This document shows, piece by piece, positions 6,404 to 15,317 of a stretch of DNA of 64,000 nt (positions are counted from its first letter, which is position 1; each line of letters begins with the position of its first letter). The notes under the pieces were generated by a model that did not search any database, was not told where the DNA came from, and worked only from the letters and a program-made list of their open reading frames with translations. Made by a program: the position numbers and the translations under genes. Source of the stretch: Streptomyces spongiicola (GTDB lineage Bacteria > Actinomycetota > Actinomycetes > Streptomycetales > Streptomycetaceae); NCBI RefSeq assembly GCF_003122365.1, contig NZ_CP029254.1:5644001-5708000 (forward strand), read 5' to 3'.

Positions 6404-8947
6404 ATGGCGCGCGGCAAGCTACGCATCTATCTCGGGGCCGCACCGGGCGTGGGCAAGACCTACGCGATGCTCTCCGAGGCGCACCGACGCGTCGAGCGGG
6501 GTACGGACTGCGTCGTCGGCCTGGTGGAGCACCACGGCCGGCCGCGGACCGAGGCCATGCTGCACGGTCTGGAACAGGTCCCCCGGCGCGAACTGGCCTA
6601 CCGGGAAGCCGTCTTCGGCGAGATGGACGTGGACGCCGTGCTGGCCCGCCGGCCCGCCGTCGCGCTCGTGGACGAACTGGCCCACACCAATGTGCCCGGC
6701 TCACGCAACGCCGGGCGCTGGCAGGACGTCGAGGAACTCCTCGCCGCCGGTGTCGACGTGATCTCGACCGTCAACATCCAGCACCTGGAGTCGCTCGGCG
6801 ACGTCGTGGAGTCGATAACCGGCGTCCGCCAGCGGGAGACCGTCCCCGACGAGGTCGTCCGCCGCGCCGACCAGATCGAGCTGGTCGACATGTCGCCGCA
6901 GGCGCTCCGGCGCCGTATGGCGCACGGCAACGTCTACCAGCCCGACAAGGTCGACGCGGCCCTGTCCAACTACTTCCGCCCCGGCAACCTGACCGCCCTG
7001 CGCGAACTCGCCCTGCTGTGGGTCGCCGACCGCGTCGACGAGTACCTCCGGCAGTACCGGGGCGAGCACGACATCCGCACCACCTGGCAGGCCCGCGAGC
7101 GCATCGTCGTCGGCCTCACCGGCGGCCCCGAGGGACGCACCCTGATCCGCCGCGCCGTCCGCCTCGCGGAGAAGGGCGCCGGCGGCGAGGTGCTCGCCGT
7201 CTACATCCCCCGCAGCGACGGACTGACCTCCGCGTCCCCCAAGGAGCTGGCACTCCAGCGCACCCTCGTCGAGGACCTGGGCGGCACCTTCCACCATGTC
7301 GTCGGCGACGACATCCCCTCCGCGCTGCTGGAGTTCGCCCGCGGGGTCAACGCCACCCAGATCGTGCTCGGCTCCTCCCGCCGCAAGGCCTGGCAGTACG
7401 TCTTCGGCCCCGGAGTGGGCGCCACCGTCGCCCGTGAGTCCGGTCCCGACCTGGACGTCCACATCGTCACCCACGAGGAGGCCGCGAAGGGGCGCGGACT
7501 GCCGGTGGCCCGCGGCGCGCGGCTCGGCCGCTCGCGGAGCATCACGGGCTGGCTGGTGGGTATCGCCGGCCCGGTGCTGCTCACGCTGCTGCCGACCAAC
7601 GTCGGCCCGAACCTCGGTCTGACCAACGACATGCTGCTGTTCCTGTCGCTGACCGTGACCGCGGCGCTGCTCGGCGGCCTGCTGCCGGCCCTCGCGTCCG
7701 CCGCCTTCGGCTCACTGCTGCTGAACTACTTCTTCGCGGCGCCCCTGCACCGGTTCACGATCTCCGATCCCGAGAACATCGTGGCCATCGCGGTCTTCTT
7801 CGGGGTCGCCGTCGCCGTCGCCTCGGTCGTCGACGTCGCCGCCCGGCGGACGCAGCAGGCGGCCCGGCTGCGAGCCGAGTCCGAGATCCTGTCGTTCCTC
7901 GCGGGCAGCGTGCTGCGCGGCGAGACCGCCCTAGGCGCACTGCTGGAACGGGTCCGCGAGACGTTCGGCATGGAGTCGGTGGCCCTGCTGGAACGCCAGA
8001 GCGACGTCGACCCCTGGACCTGCGCGGGCAGCGTCGGACCGCGTCCGGTCGGCCGTCCCGAGGACGCGGACGTGGACATGCCCGTCGGCGAGAACATGGC
8101 CCTGGCGCTGTCGGGCCGCTTCCTCCCCGCCGAGGACCGGCGCGTCCTGGGCGCCTTCGCCGTCCAGGCGGCCGTCGTCCTGGACCGGCAGCGGCTCGTG
8201 GACCGGGCCGAGGAGGGCCGGAAACTCGCCGAGGGCAACCGCATCCGCACCGCGCTGCTAGCCGCCGTCAGCCATGATCTGCGCACCCCGCTCGCCGGGA
8301 TCAAGGCGGCCGTCACCTCGCTGCGCTCCGACGACGTCGAGTGGTCCGAGGAGGACCGGGCCGAACTGCTCGCGGGGATCGAGGCGGGCGCCGACCGGCT
8401 GGACCACCTCGTCGGCAATCTGCTCGACATGTCCCGGCTCCAGACCGGCACCGTCACCCCGCTCGTCCGCCGCATCGACCTGGACGAGGTCGTCCCGATG
8501 GCCCTGGTGGGCGTTCCGGACGGCAGCGTGCAGCTGGACATCCCCGAGACCCTGCCGATGGTGGGCGTGGACAAGGGCCTGCTGGAGCGGGCCGTCGCCA
8601 ACATCGTGGAGAACGCCGTGAAGTACAGCCCCGACACCACCCCCGTCATGGTCTCCGCGAGCGCCCACGGCGGCCGGGTCGAGGTGCGCGTCGCCGACCG
8701 CGGCCGTGGCGTCCCCGACGAGGCCAAGGACCGCATCTTCGAGCCGTTTCAGCGCTACGGGGACGCACCGCGCGGCGCGGGCGTGGGCCTCGGCCTGGCC
8801 GTGGCACGCGGCTTCGCCGAGGCGATGGGCGGCACACTGTCCGCGGAGGACACCCCCGGCGGCGGGCTGACGATGGTCCTCACCCTGCAGGCGGCCTCCG
8901 GCGCCGCCGCCCCGGACCCCGCGGTCCCGGCGCGGGTCGCCGGCTGA
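6404..8947 (+). CDS. kdpD: Potassium/turgor sensor histidine kinase KdpD
   Basis: The product is 847 aa, close to E. coli KdpD (about 894 aa). In order: the KdpD domain with Walker A 'GAAPGVGKT' (residues 10-18) and 'DELAHTN' Walker B-like motif; a UspA-like domain (about 230-355, 'VLGSSRRKAWQYVFGPGVG'); four membrane helices of the DUF4118 type (about 380-480); a GAF-like linker (about 490-595); HisKA with 'AVSHDLRTPLAGI' (H near 624); and HATPase_c with 'GVGLGLAVARGF'. It senses K+ limitation and phosphorylates KdpE. The ATG at 6404 is chosen because the KdpD domain begins directly after it. No kdpFABC transporter genes are in the window, so the targets are elsewhere. Confidence 0.93.
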   Translation: MARGKLRIYLGAAPGVGKTYAMLSEAHRRVERGTDCVVGLVEHHGRPRTEAMLHGLEQVPRRELAYREAVFGEMDVDAVLARRPAVALVDELAHTNVPGSRNAGRWQDVEELLAAGVDVISTVNIQHLESLGDVVESITGVRQRETVPDEVVRRADQIELVDMSPQALRRRMAHGNVYQPDKVDAALSNYFRPGNLTALRELALLWVADRVDEYLRQYRGEHDIRTTWQARERIVVGLTGGPEGRTLIRRAVRLAEKGAGGEVLAVYIPRSDGLTSASPKELALQRTLVEDLGGTFHHVVGDDIPSALLEFARGVNATQIVLGSSRRKAWQYVFGPGVGATVARESGPDLDVHIVTHEEAAKGRGLPVARGARLGRSRSITGWLVGIAGPVLLTLLPTNVGPNLGLTNDMLLFLSLTVTAALLGGLLPALASAAFGSLLLNYFFAAPLHRFTISDPENIVAIAVFFGVAVAVASVVDVAARRTQQAARLRAESEILSFLAGSVLRGETALGALLERVRETFGMESVALLERQSDVDPWTCAGSVGPRPVGRPEDADVDMPVGENMALALSGRFLPAEDRRVLGAFAVQAAVVLDRQRLVDRAEEGRKLAEGNRIRTALLAAVSHDLRTPLAGIKAAVTSLRSDDVEWSEEDRAELLAGIEAGADRLDHLVGNLLDMSRLQTGTVTPLVRRIDLDEVVPMALVGVPDGSVQLDIPETLPMVGVDKGLLERAVANIVENAVKYSPDTTPVMVSASAHGGRVEVRVADRGRGVPDEAKDRIFEPFQRYGDAPRGAGVGLGLAVARGFAEAMGGTLSAEDTPGGGLTMVLTLQAASGAAAPDPAVPARVAG

Positions 8948-9003
8948 CCACGCCCCGCGCACACCACCCCCGACGACGGACGAGAGACGGAAGGAAGGCA
9001 CTC

Positions 9004-9690
9004 ATGACCCGAGTGCTCGTGGTCGACGACGAGCCGCAGATCGTACGCGCCCTCGTGATCAACCTGAAGGCGCGCAGCTACGAGGTCGACGCGGCCCCTG
9101 ACGGCGCGACCGCACTGCGGCTCGCCGCGGCGCGGCACCCCGACGTCGTCGTCCTCGACCTCGGGCTGCCGGACATGGACGGCGTCGAGGTGATCAGGGG
9201 GCTGCGGGGCTGGACGCGCGTGCCGATCCTGGTCCTGTCCGCCCGGCACACCTCCGACGAGAAGGTCGAGGCGCTCGACGCCGGCGCCGACGACTACGTC
9301 ACCAAGCCGTTCGGCATGGACGAGCTGCTTGCCCGGCTGCGGGCCGCGGTGCGCCGTGCCGAGCCCGCAGGCGGCGACGAGGGCGGGATCGTGATCGTGG
9401 AGACCCGGGGCTTCACCGTCGATCTCGCGGCGAAGAAGGTCAACCGGGACGGCAGGGACGTCCGGCTCACCCCGACCGAGTGGCATCTGCTGGAGGTCCT
9501 CGTCCGCAACACCGGTCGTCTGGTCAGCCAGAAGCAGCTGCTCCAGGAGGTGTGGGGGCCCTCGTACGGAACGGAGACCAACTACCTGCGGGTCTACATG
9601 GCCCAGCTGCGCCGCAAGCTGGAGGCGGACCCCTCGCACCCCCGGCACTTCGTCACCGAGCCGGGCATGGGCTACCGGTTCGAGCGCTGA
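9004..9690 (+). CDS. kdpE: Response regulator KdpE
   Basis: This is a 228-aa OmpR-type regulator. The receiver domain (1-115) carries the acidic pair 'DDE' at 8-10, the phosphoacceptor Asp in 'VVVLDLGLPDMDG' (near D53), the Ser/Thr in 'VLSARH' and Lys in 'DDYVTKPFG'. The winged-helix domain (about 130-228) ends in 'TEPGMGYRFER'. The ATG follows a clear ribosome binding site ('ggaaggaaggcactc'), 56 bp after kdpD, so the pair forms an operon. Its usual role is activation of high-affinity K+ uptake; here it may also act on nearby K+-related genes, which is inference. Confidence 0.93.
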   Translation: MTRVLVVDDEPQIVRALVINLKARSYEVDAAPDGATALRLAAARHPDVVVLDLGLPDMDGVEVIRGLRGWTRVPILVLSARHTSDEKVEALDAGADDYVTKPFGMDELLARLRAAVRRAEPAGGDEGGIVIVETRGFTVDLAAKKVNRDGRDVRLTPTEWHLLEVLVRNTGRLVSQKQLLQEVWGPSYGTETNYLRVYMAQLRRKLEADPSHPRHFVTEPGMGYRFER

Positions 9691-10040
9691 CCGGGACCGG
9701 CGGCCGGCGGCCCGGGCTGATTCGCACTCCTCGTTACTCCGGGTTACTCCGACGTACCCCCCGGTGCCCCGTCCCCACTCAGTCCGTACGCCTCCCTCCT
9801 CCCTCCTCCCTCCGTACGCCTCCCTGCTTCTCTGCTCCCCTGCGCCCCTGCGTACTCCTCCGCGCCCGTCCGTACTCCTCGGTACCCGGCCGGCCCCGTC
9901 CTGCCCCGTCCTGCCCCGATCGGTTCCGGTCGGCTCCGGTCCGCTCCGTTCGGCCTGGATCGGCTCCGGTCGATTCCGTGCGGGCTCCGTTCCACTCGTC
10001 TCCTGACGGTGCCCGTACACCGCCCCGGTAGGCTTTCCTC
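9691..10040. repeat. Pyrimidine-rich low-complexity intergenic tract
   Basis: These 350 bases contain no supported gene. The + strand is strongly pyrimidine-biased from about 9770 to 10010. It starts with a ctccctcctccct run and is followed by loose repeats of units like cggctccggtc and gtactcctc. Such strand asymmetry can form triplex or slipped structures. The promoter of the OB-fold gene must lie at its 3' end. Confidence 0.5.
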
Positions 10041-10448
10041 ATGAGTGCCGTACCCAGCTCCGGGAACGAGGGGAAGCCGGCGGGCCGCTTCCGGCGGATG
10101 CTCGACCGGCTGTCCAGTTCCCAGCAGGAACTCGAGTCCGCAGAACTCAAGGAGGACGCGCAGGCGTCCGGATGCACACCCATCTGCGACTGCGGCGACC
10201 GGCAGATCGTGAAGGTGACTGGTACCTTGCGCACGGTCACCCTGCGTCCGCGGGCCGGAGTCCCGGCCCTGGAGGCGGAACTCTTCGACGGTTCCGCGGC
10301 CTTGGACGTGGTGTGGCTGGGCCGGCGCTCCATCGTGGGCATAGAGCCGGGCCGCAAGATGATCGCCTCCGGCCGGATCTCCATGAGCCAGGGCCGGCGG
10401 GTGCTGTTCAATCCCAAATACGAGCTCCGACCGCTCGGACAGGAGTAG
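10041..10448 (+). CDS. OB-fold nucleic-acid-binding domain protein
   Basis: The product is 135 aa. A charged helical N-terminus (1-50) is followed by an OB-fold like that of aspartyl-tRNA synthetase anticodon-binding and RecG wedge domains. Its strands can be traced through 'VKVTGTLRTVTLRP', 'ALEAELFDGSAALDVVWLGRRSIVGIEPG' and 'IASGRISMSQGRRVLFNPKYEL'. The family is conserved in actinobacteria directly upstream of the DUF3159 gene, as it is here (3 bp between stop and next start). Nucleic-acid binding is inferred from the fold; the ligand is unknown. Confidence 0.8.
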   Translation: MSAVPSSGNEGKPAGRFRRMLDRLSSSQQELESAELKEDAQASGCTPICDCGDRQIVKVTGTLRTVTLRPRAGVPALEAELFDGSAALDVVWLGRRSIVGIEPGRKMIASGRISMSQGRRVLFNPKYELRPLGQE

Positions 10449-10451
10449 CCG

Positions 10452-11195
10452 GTGACGTCCCTCGACAAGCCGACCACGCAGGAACAGGGCGACGACGGCC
10501 ACGGCCGGCACGCCAAGGCCGTCACCGAGGCGGCCCTGTTCGAGGCCTTCGGCGGTATCCGGGGCACGGTCGAGACGATCCTGCCCGGACTGCTCTTCGT
10601 CACGATCTACACGGTCAACAAGGACCTGCACATCTCGGCCATCGCGGCCCTCGGGCTGTCGCTGGCGCTGGTCGCCGTGCGGCTGGTCCGCCGGGACACC
10701 GTGAAGCACGCCTTCAGCGGCGTCTTCGGCGTGGCCTTCGGTGTCGTCTTCGCCATGATGACCGGCAACGCGAAGGACTTCTACCTGCCGGGCATGCTGT
10801 ACACCCTGGGACTGGCCCTCGCGTACATCATCACGACGCTGGCGGGCGTCCCCCTGATCGGCCTCATCCTCGGACCGGTGTTCAAGGAGAACCTCTCCTG
10901 GCGCACCCGCAACCCCGGCCGCAAGAAGGCCTACGCCAAGGCGAGCTGGGCCTGGGGCCTGATCCTGCTCGCCAAGTGCGCGATCCTCTTCCCGCTGTAC
11001 TGGTGGGCCGACACGACGCAGCTCGGCTGGGTCCTGGTGGCGCTCAAGCTTCCGCCGTTCCTGCTGGCGGTCTATCTGACCTGGGTCTTCCTGGCCAAGG
11101 CTCCACCGCCCATCGACGTCTTCGCCGAGATGGAGGAGCAGGAGCGCGCCGAGGAGGCCCGCAGGGCGGCCGCGGCCCGCGAGGGCGAGGCGTAG
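10452..11195 (+). CDS. DUF3159 integral membrane protein
   Basis: The product is 247 aa from a GTG start 3 bp after the OB-fold gene. About six hydrophobic helices can be counted between residues 35 and 220 (for example 'TILPGLLFVTIYTVNK', 'AIAALGLSLALVAVRLV', 'MLYTLGLALAYIITTLAG', 'FLLAVYLTWVFLAKAP'). The N-terminus and the Ala/Arg/Glu-rich C-terminus are cytoplasmic-looking. DUF3159 is an actinobacterial family without a known function. Its place between an OB-fold gene and the TrkA pair is shared with mycobacteria, which suggests a link to envelope or ion homeostasis; that is inference. Confidence 0.85.
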   Translation: MTSLDKPTTQEQGDDGHGRHAKAVTEAALFEAFGGIRGTVETILPGLLFVTIYTVNKDLHISAIAALGLSLALVAVRLVRRDTVKHAFSGVFGVAFGVVFAMMTGNAKDFYLPGMLYTLGLALAYIITTLAGVPLIGLILGPVFKENLSWRTRNPGRKKAYAKASWAWGLILLAKCAILFPLYWWADTTQLGWVLVALKLPPFLLAVYLTWVFLAKAPPPIDVFAEMEEQERAEEARRAAAAREGEA

Positions 11196-11279
11196 CAGCC
11201 GTCCGGCAGTCCGGCCGTCCGGTAGTCAGGGGGCGCACCCTCGGGGAGCCGGCCGCCGAGGGGCCACCCGGCCGCCGCT

Positions 11280-11310
11280 CCCGCCGCCGGCCCGTGGGAC
11301 GGGCGGCGGG
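11280..11310. terminator. Bidirectional hairpin between convergent genes
   Basis: A 9-bp GC stem (11280-11288 with 11302-11310) lies between the DUF3159 gene and the oppositely oriented RCK gene. It could stop transcription from both sides. Downstream, 11360-11420 holds short gatccgcg/gtgccgtcggcc repeats and no gene. Confidence 0.6.
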
Positions 11311-11423
11311 ATGCCTGCCCGCAGCGCTTCGCCGGACGGACCGGACACCCGGCCCCGCCCGCCGATCCGCGCCCCGGCGATCCGCGTGCCGTCGGCCTGC
11401 GTGCCGTCGGCCCGTGTGCGCGG

Positions 11424-12107
11424 TCAGCCCGTGGCCGTCGGGCCCTCGCGGCGGACCGAGAGCAGGTCCTCCAACTGCTCCTCGCGCGCCTGGGCGGCCA
11501 CGAAGAGGAGTTCGTCGCCCGGTTCCAGCGTCTCCTCGTTGTGCGGGGTGAGCACCCGGGGCCCCCGGATGATCGTCACCAGCGAGGTGTCCTCGGGCCA
11601 GGCCACATCGCCCACCTGCGTGCCCGCCAGCGCGGACTCCGGGGGCAGGGTCAGCTCGACGAGATTGGCGTCGCCGTGGCTGAAGCGCAGCAGCCGCACC
11701 AGGTCGCCGACGCTCACGGCCTCCTCGACCAGCGCCGACATCAGCCGCGGTGTGGACACCGCCACGTCGACGCCCCAGGACTCGTTGAACAGCCACTCGT
11801 TCTTCGGGTTGTTCACCCGGGCCACCACGCGCGGCACGCCGTACTCGGTCTTCGCGAGCAGGGAGACGACCAGGTTCACCTTGTCGTCACCCGTCGCCGC
11901 GATCACCACGTTGCAGCGCTGCAGCGCCGCCTCGTCCAGCGACGTGATCTCGCAGGCGTCGGCAAGCAGCCACTCCGCCTGCGGCACCCGTTCCACGGAG
12001 ATGGCGGTGGGCGCCTTGTCGACCAGGAGCACCTCGTGCCCGTTCTCCAGCAGTTCTCCCGCGATGGAACGGCCCACCGCGCCTGCGCCGGCGATCGCGA
12101 CCCGCAT
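11424..12107 (-). CDS. RCK-domain potassium regulatory protein (TrkA/CeoC-like)
   Basis: The product is 227 aa. The N-terminal Rossmann fold starts 'MRVAIAGAGAVGRSIAGEL' (G-x-G-x-x-G nucleotide motif) with an acidic residue at the end of strand 2 ('LLVDK'). It is followed by 'VNNPKNEWLFNESWGVD' and a C-terminal RCK_C (TrkA_C) domain (about 150-220, 'ESALAGTQVGDVAWPED'). Such subunits bind NAD(H) or other nucleotides and gate K+ uptake systems. The ATG overlaps the TGA of the upstream RCK gene by one base (TGATG), so the pair is translationally coupled. It resembles the second member (CeoC) of the mycobacterial ceoBC pair. Confidence 0.88.
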   Translation of the reverse strand: MRVAIAGAGAVGRSIAGELLENGHEVLLVDKAPTAISVERVPQAEWLLADACEITSLDEAALQRCNVVIAATGDDKVNLVVSLLAKTEYGVPRVVARVNNPKNEWLFNESWGVDVAVSTPRLMSALVEEAVSVGDLVRLLRFSHGDANLVELTLPPESALAGTQVGDVAWPEDTSLVTIIRGPRVLTPHNEETLEPGDELLFVAAQAREEQLEDLLSVRREGPTATG

Positions 12108-12775
12108 CAGTGACCGCTCCCCTCGGGACCCTGGGCGAACGCCGCCTCGATCTTCTCGATCTCGTCCGTGCGCATCATCACGTGCACCAGATCGCCTTCC
12201 TGAAGCACGGTCTGGGAGGTCGGCAGCACCGCCTCGCCCATACGGGTGAGGAACGCGACCCGCACACCGGTCTCCTCCTGGAGCCGGCTCACCTTGTGCC
12301 CGATCCAGGCGGGGGAGGTGTGCACCTCGGCGAGCTGGACACCGCCGCTCGGGTCCCGCCACAGCGCCTCGGCCCCGGAGGGCAGCAGCCGCCGGAGCAT
12401 CTGGTCCGCGGTCCAGCGGACCGTCGCCACCGTGGGAATCCCCAGCCGCTGGTAGACCTCGGCGCGCCGCGGGTCGTAGATACGGGCGGCGACGTTCTCG
12501 ATGTCGAACATCTCTCGCGCCACCCGGGCGGCGATGATGTTGGAGTTGTCGCCGCTGCTGACCGCCGCGAACGCGCCGGCCTCCTCGATGCCCGCCTCGC
12601 GGAGCGTGTCCTGGTCGAAGCCGACGCCGGTGACCCGGCGGCCGCCGAACCCGGAGCCCAGACGGCGGAAGGCGGTGGGGTCCTGGTCGACGACGGCGAC
12701 CGTGTGCCCCTGTCGCTCCAGGGTCTGCGCCAGCGCCGCTCCCACGCGCCCGCAGCCCATGATCACGATGTGCAC
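12107..12775 (-). CDS. RCK-domain potassium regulatory protein (TrkA/CeoB-like)
   Basis: The product is 222 aa. 'MHIVIMGCGRVGAALAQTLE' is the nucleotide-binding loop, followed by 'VVDQDPTAFRRL' and 'DNSNIIAARVAREMF'. The C-terminal half is an RCK_C domain (about 135-212, with 'HTSPAWIGHKVSRLQEETG' and 'TVLQEGDLVHVMM'). It is the first gene of the RCK pair and overlaps the second by one base. It is divergent from the KimA-like permease gene, about 290 bp away. The two proteins probably form the regulatory subunits of that transporter or of another K+ system. Confidence 0.88.
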   Translation of the reverse strand: MHIVIMGCGRVGAALAQTLERQGHTVAVVDQDPTAFRRLGSGFGGRRVTGVGFDQDTLREAGIEEAGAFAAVSSGDNSNIIAARVAREMFDIENVAARIYDPRRAEVYQRLGIPTVATVRWTADQMLRRLLPSGAEALWRDPSGGVQLAEVHTSPAWIGHKVSRLQEETGVRVAFLTRMGEAVLPTSQTVLQEGDLVHVMMRTDEIEKIEAAFAQGPEGSGH

Positions 12776-13068
12776 CCAGCTACCCCGCAGTCCTGGTCAT
12801 CCCGATGACCTGTGCAAACACCCTGCTCACTCTTCTCTCCCGGCTCTGCCGGGCAACGACGGGGCGCAGCGTGCGATTGCCGCCCCAGACGAGCTTATGC
12901 CGCGGCGCCCGCGTTGCCCTCATCCGCGGTGCCGATACCGCGGGTAGGGCGGGCGGCATAGCGCTCGGTGGAGGGGCCGTTGCCGCAGCGTGGCCGCCGG
13001 GAGGCGATCGCATGGCGGAGGGCCCCACTGCTGGGCCTGGCCGGAAGGAACCCCTTACGATCCTCTCC

Positions 13069-15117
13069 GTGTCCAAACTGACCGACCTGCCCAAACGGAT
13101 CCTGATCGGCCGGGCGCTGCGAAGCGACAGGCTGGGCGAGACGCTCCTGCCGAAGCGCGTCGCCCTCCCCGTCTTCGCCTCCGACCCGCTGTCCTCCGTT
13201 GCGTACGCGCCGGGCGAAGTGCTGCTCGTCCTGTCGATCGCGGGTGTGTCGGCCTACCAGTACAGCCCCTGGATCGCGGCCGCCGTCGTGGTCCTGATGT
13301 TCACCGTCGTCGCGTCCTACCGGCAGAACGTCCACGCGTACCCGAGCGGCGGCGGCGACTACGAGGTGGCCAACACCAACCTCGGCCCGCGCGCCGGCCT
13401 CACCGTCGCGAGCGCCCTCCTCGTCGACTACGTCCTCACCGTGGCCGTGTCGATCTCCTCCGGAGTGGAGAACCTCGGCTCGGCGGTCCACTTCGTGATC
13501 GAGCACAAGGTGCTCAGCGCGGTCGCCATCATCCTGCTGCTGACGCTGATGAACCTGCGCGGAGTGCGGGAGTCCGGGAAGCTCTTCGCGATCCCCACCT
13601 ACGTCTTCGTCTTCAGTGTCTTCACCATGATCGCCTGGGGCGCCTTCAAGGGCCTCGCCCTCGACGACACCATGCGCGCACCCACCGCCGAGTTCGACAT
13701 CGAACCGGAGCAGCAGGGCCTGGCCGGTCTCGCCATGGTCTTCCTGCTGCTGCGCGCCTTCTCCTCCGGCTGCGCCGCGCTCACCGGCGTCGAGGCCATC
13801 AGCAACGGGGTGCCCGCCTTCCGCAAGCCCAAGAGCCGGAACGCCGCCACGACGCTGCTGCTGATGGGCCTGCTGGCGGTCACCATGTTCTGCGGAATCA
13901 TCGGCCTGGCCATGGCCAGCAACGTCAGGATGGCCGAGAACCCGGCCCAGGACCTGACCCTCGACGGACAGCCGGTCGGCCCCGACTACGTCCAGGACCC
14001 CGTCATCTCGCAGGTGGCGGCGGCCGTCTTCGGCGAGCAGTCGTTCTTCTTCGTGCTCCTCGCCGCGGCCACCGCGCTCGTCCTCTTCCTGGCGGCCAAC
14101 ACCGCGTACAACGGCTTCCCGCTGCTCGGCTCGATCCTCGCCCAGGACCGGTACCTGCCGCGCCAGCTGCACACCCGCGGGGACCGGCTCGCCTTCTCCA
14201 ACGGCATCGTGCTGCTCGCCGGCGCTGCCATGCTGCTGGTCTGGGTCTACGACGCCGACTCGACGAAGCTGATCCAGCTCTACATCGTCGGCGTCTTCGT
14301 CTCCTTCACCCTCAGCCAGACCGGCATGGTCCGGCACTGGAACCGCCATCTGAAGACGGAGCGGGACCAGGCCGCCCGCCGCCGTATGATCCGCTCGCGG
14401 GCGATCAACGCCTTCGGCGCGTTCTTCACCGGTCTCGTCCTGGTCGTCGTCCTCGTCACCAAGTTCACTCACGGCGCGTGGGTGGCGCTGCTGGGCATGG
14501 TGATCTTCTACGTGACGATGTCGGCGATCCGGCGCCACTACGACCGGGTGTCGGAGGAGATCGCCGCGCCCGACGAGCCCACCGACGACACCGTGCGCCC
14601 CTCCCGTGTCCACTCCATCGTGCTGGTCTCCAAGGTGCACCGGCCGACCCTGCGGGCCCTCGCCTACGCCAAGCTCATGCGCTCCGACAGGCTGGAGGCG
14701 CTCAGCATCGACGTCGACCCGGTGGAGACCGCGGCCCTCAAGGTGGAGTGGGACCGGCGCGGCATCAACATCCCGCTGAAGATCCTCCACTCGCCCTACC
14801 GGGAGATCACCCGGCCCATCGTCGAGTACGTGAGGAGCCTGCGGCGGGAGAGCCCCCGCGACGCCGTCAGCGTGATCATTCCCGAGTACGTGGTCGGCCA
14901 CTGGTGGGAGCACGTGCTGCACAACCAGAGCGCCCTGCGCCTCAAGGGCCGGCTGCTGTTCACCCCGGGCGTCATGGTCACCTCGGTCCCCTACCAGCTC
15001 CAGTCCTCCGAACTGGCCGGGAAGCGGGCCAGGAGGCGCCAGGACTGGAACGCCCCCGGATCGGTGCGGCGCGGACCGGTGAGCGAGCAGACGAAGGAGC
15101 CCAGCGGCAGGACCTGA
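13069..15117 (+). CDS. APC-superfamily permease, KimA-like (probable K+ importer)
   Basis: The product is 682 aa with about 12 transmembrane helices (residues ~35-490) and a cytosolic C-terminal domain (~510-680, 'SIVLVSKVHRPTLRALAYAKL') like the universal-stress-type domain of KimA. The conserved N-terminal blocks 'RLGETLLPKRVALPVFASDP' and 'SGGGDYEVANTNLGPRAGLT' define the family, which is often annotated as an amino-acid permease. B. subtilis KimA (YdaO) is a high-affinity K+ importer, and the divergent RCK genes here support K+ as substrate. The GTG at 13069 ('VSKLTDLPKR') is preferred; an in-frame ATG at 13012 would add 19 residues without conserved sequence. Confidence 0.82.
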   Translation: MSKLTDLPKRILIGRALRSDRLGETLLPKRVALPVFASDPLSSVAYAPGEVLLVLSIAGVSAYQYSPWIAAAVVVLMFTVVASYRQNVHAYPSGGGDYEVANTNLGPRAGLTVASALLVDYVLTVAVSISSGVENLGSAVHFVIEHKVLSAVAIILLLTLMNLRGVRESGKLFAIPTYVFVFSVFTMIAWGAFKGLALDDTMRAPTAEFDIEPEQQGLAGLAMVFLLLRAFSSGCAALTGVEAISNGVPAFRKPKSRNAATTLLLMGLLAVTMFCGIIGLAMASNVRMAENPAQDLTLDGQPVGPDYVQDPVISQVAAAVFGEQSFFFVLLAAATALVLFLAANTAYNGFPLLGSILAQDRYLPRQLHTRGDRLAFSNGIVLLAGAAMLLVWVYDADSTKLIQLYIVGVFVSFTLSQTGMVRHWNRHLKTERDQAARRRMIRSRAINAFGAFFTGLVLVVVLVTKFTHGAWVALLGMVIFYVTMSAIRRHYDRVSEEIAAPDEPTDDTVRPSRVHSIVLVSKVHRPTLRALAYAKLMRSDRLEALSIDVDPVETAALKVEWDRRGINIPLKILHSPYREITRPIVEYVRSLRRESPRDAVSVIIPEYVVGHWWEHVLHNQSALRLKGRLLFTPGVMVTSVPYQLQSSELAGKRARRRQDWNAPGSVRRGPVSEQTKEPSGRT

Positions 15118-15187
15118 GGACCGCGCCGCGCGGGCGGGCACCCGCCGGCACGGGCCGGGGCACCCCGCCGCCCGCGTAGACTGGGCG

Positions 15188-15213
15188 GCTGCCGCCCGCG
15201 GACCGGCGGCAGC
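15188..15213 (+). terminator. Hairpin after the permease gene
   Basis: A 9-bp stem (gctgccgcc at 15188-15196 with ggcggcagc at 15205-15213) and an 8-nt loop lie 70 bp after the permease stop. Confidence 0.55.
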
Positions 15214-15228
15214 CTCTCCCGCACCCCC

Positions 15229-15303
15229 GGATTCCCCGTCCCCGGATCCCGTCCCCCCGGATCCCGTCCCCCCGGATCCCGTCCCCCCGGATCCCGTCCC
15301 CTT
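15229..15303 (+). repeat. 15-bp tandem repeat before the RNA methyltransferase gene
   Basis: Four perfect or near-perfect copies of ggatcccgtcccccc run from 15244 to 15303, preceded by a degenerate copy (15229-15243). The array ends 14 bp before the ATG of the methyltransferase gene. It therefore occupies the promoter or 5' leader. Copy number is likely to vary between strains. Confidence 0.85.
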
Positions 15304-15317
15304 GGAGTCACCCCGCC

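Noticed and set aside
12776..13068. A ydaO-type c-di-AMP riboswitch before the KimA-like permease
   Set aside because: KimA genes can have one, but I could not find the conserved core sequence here.
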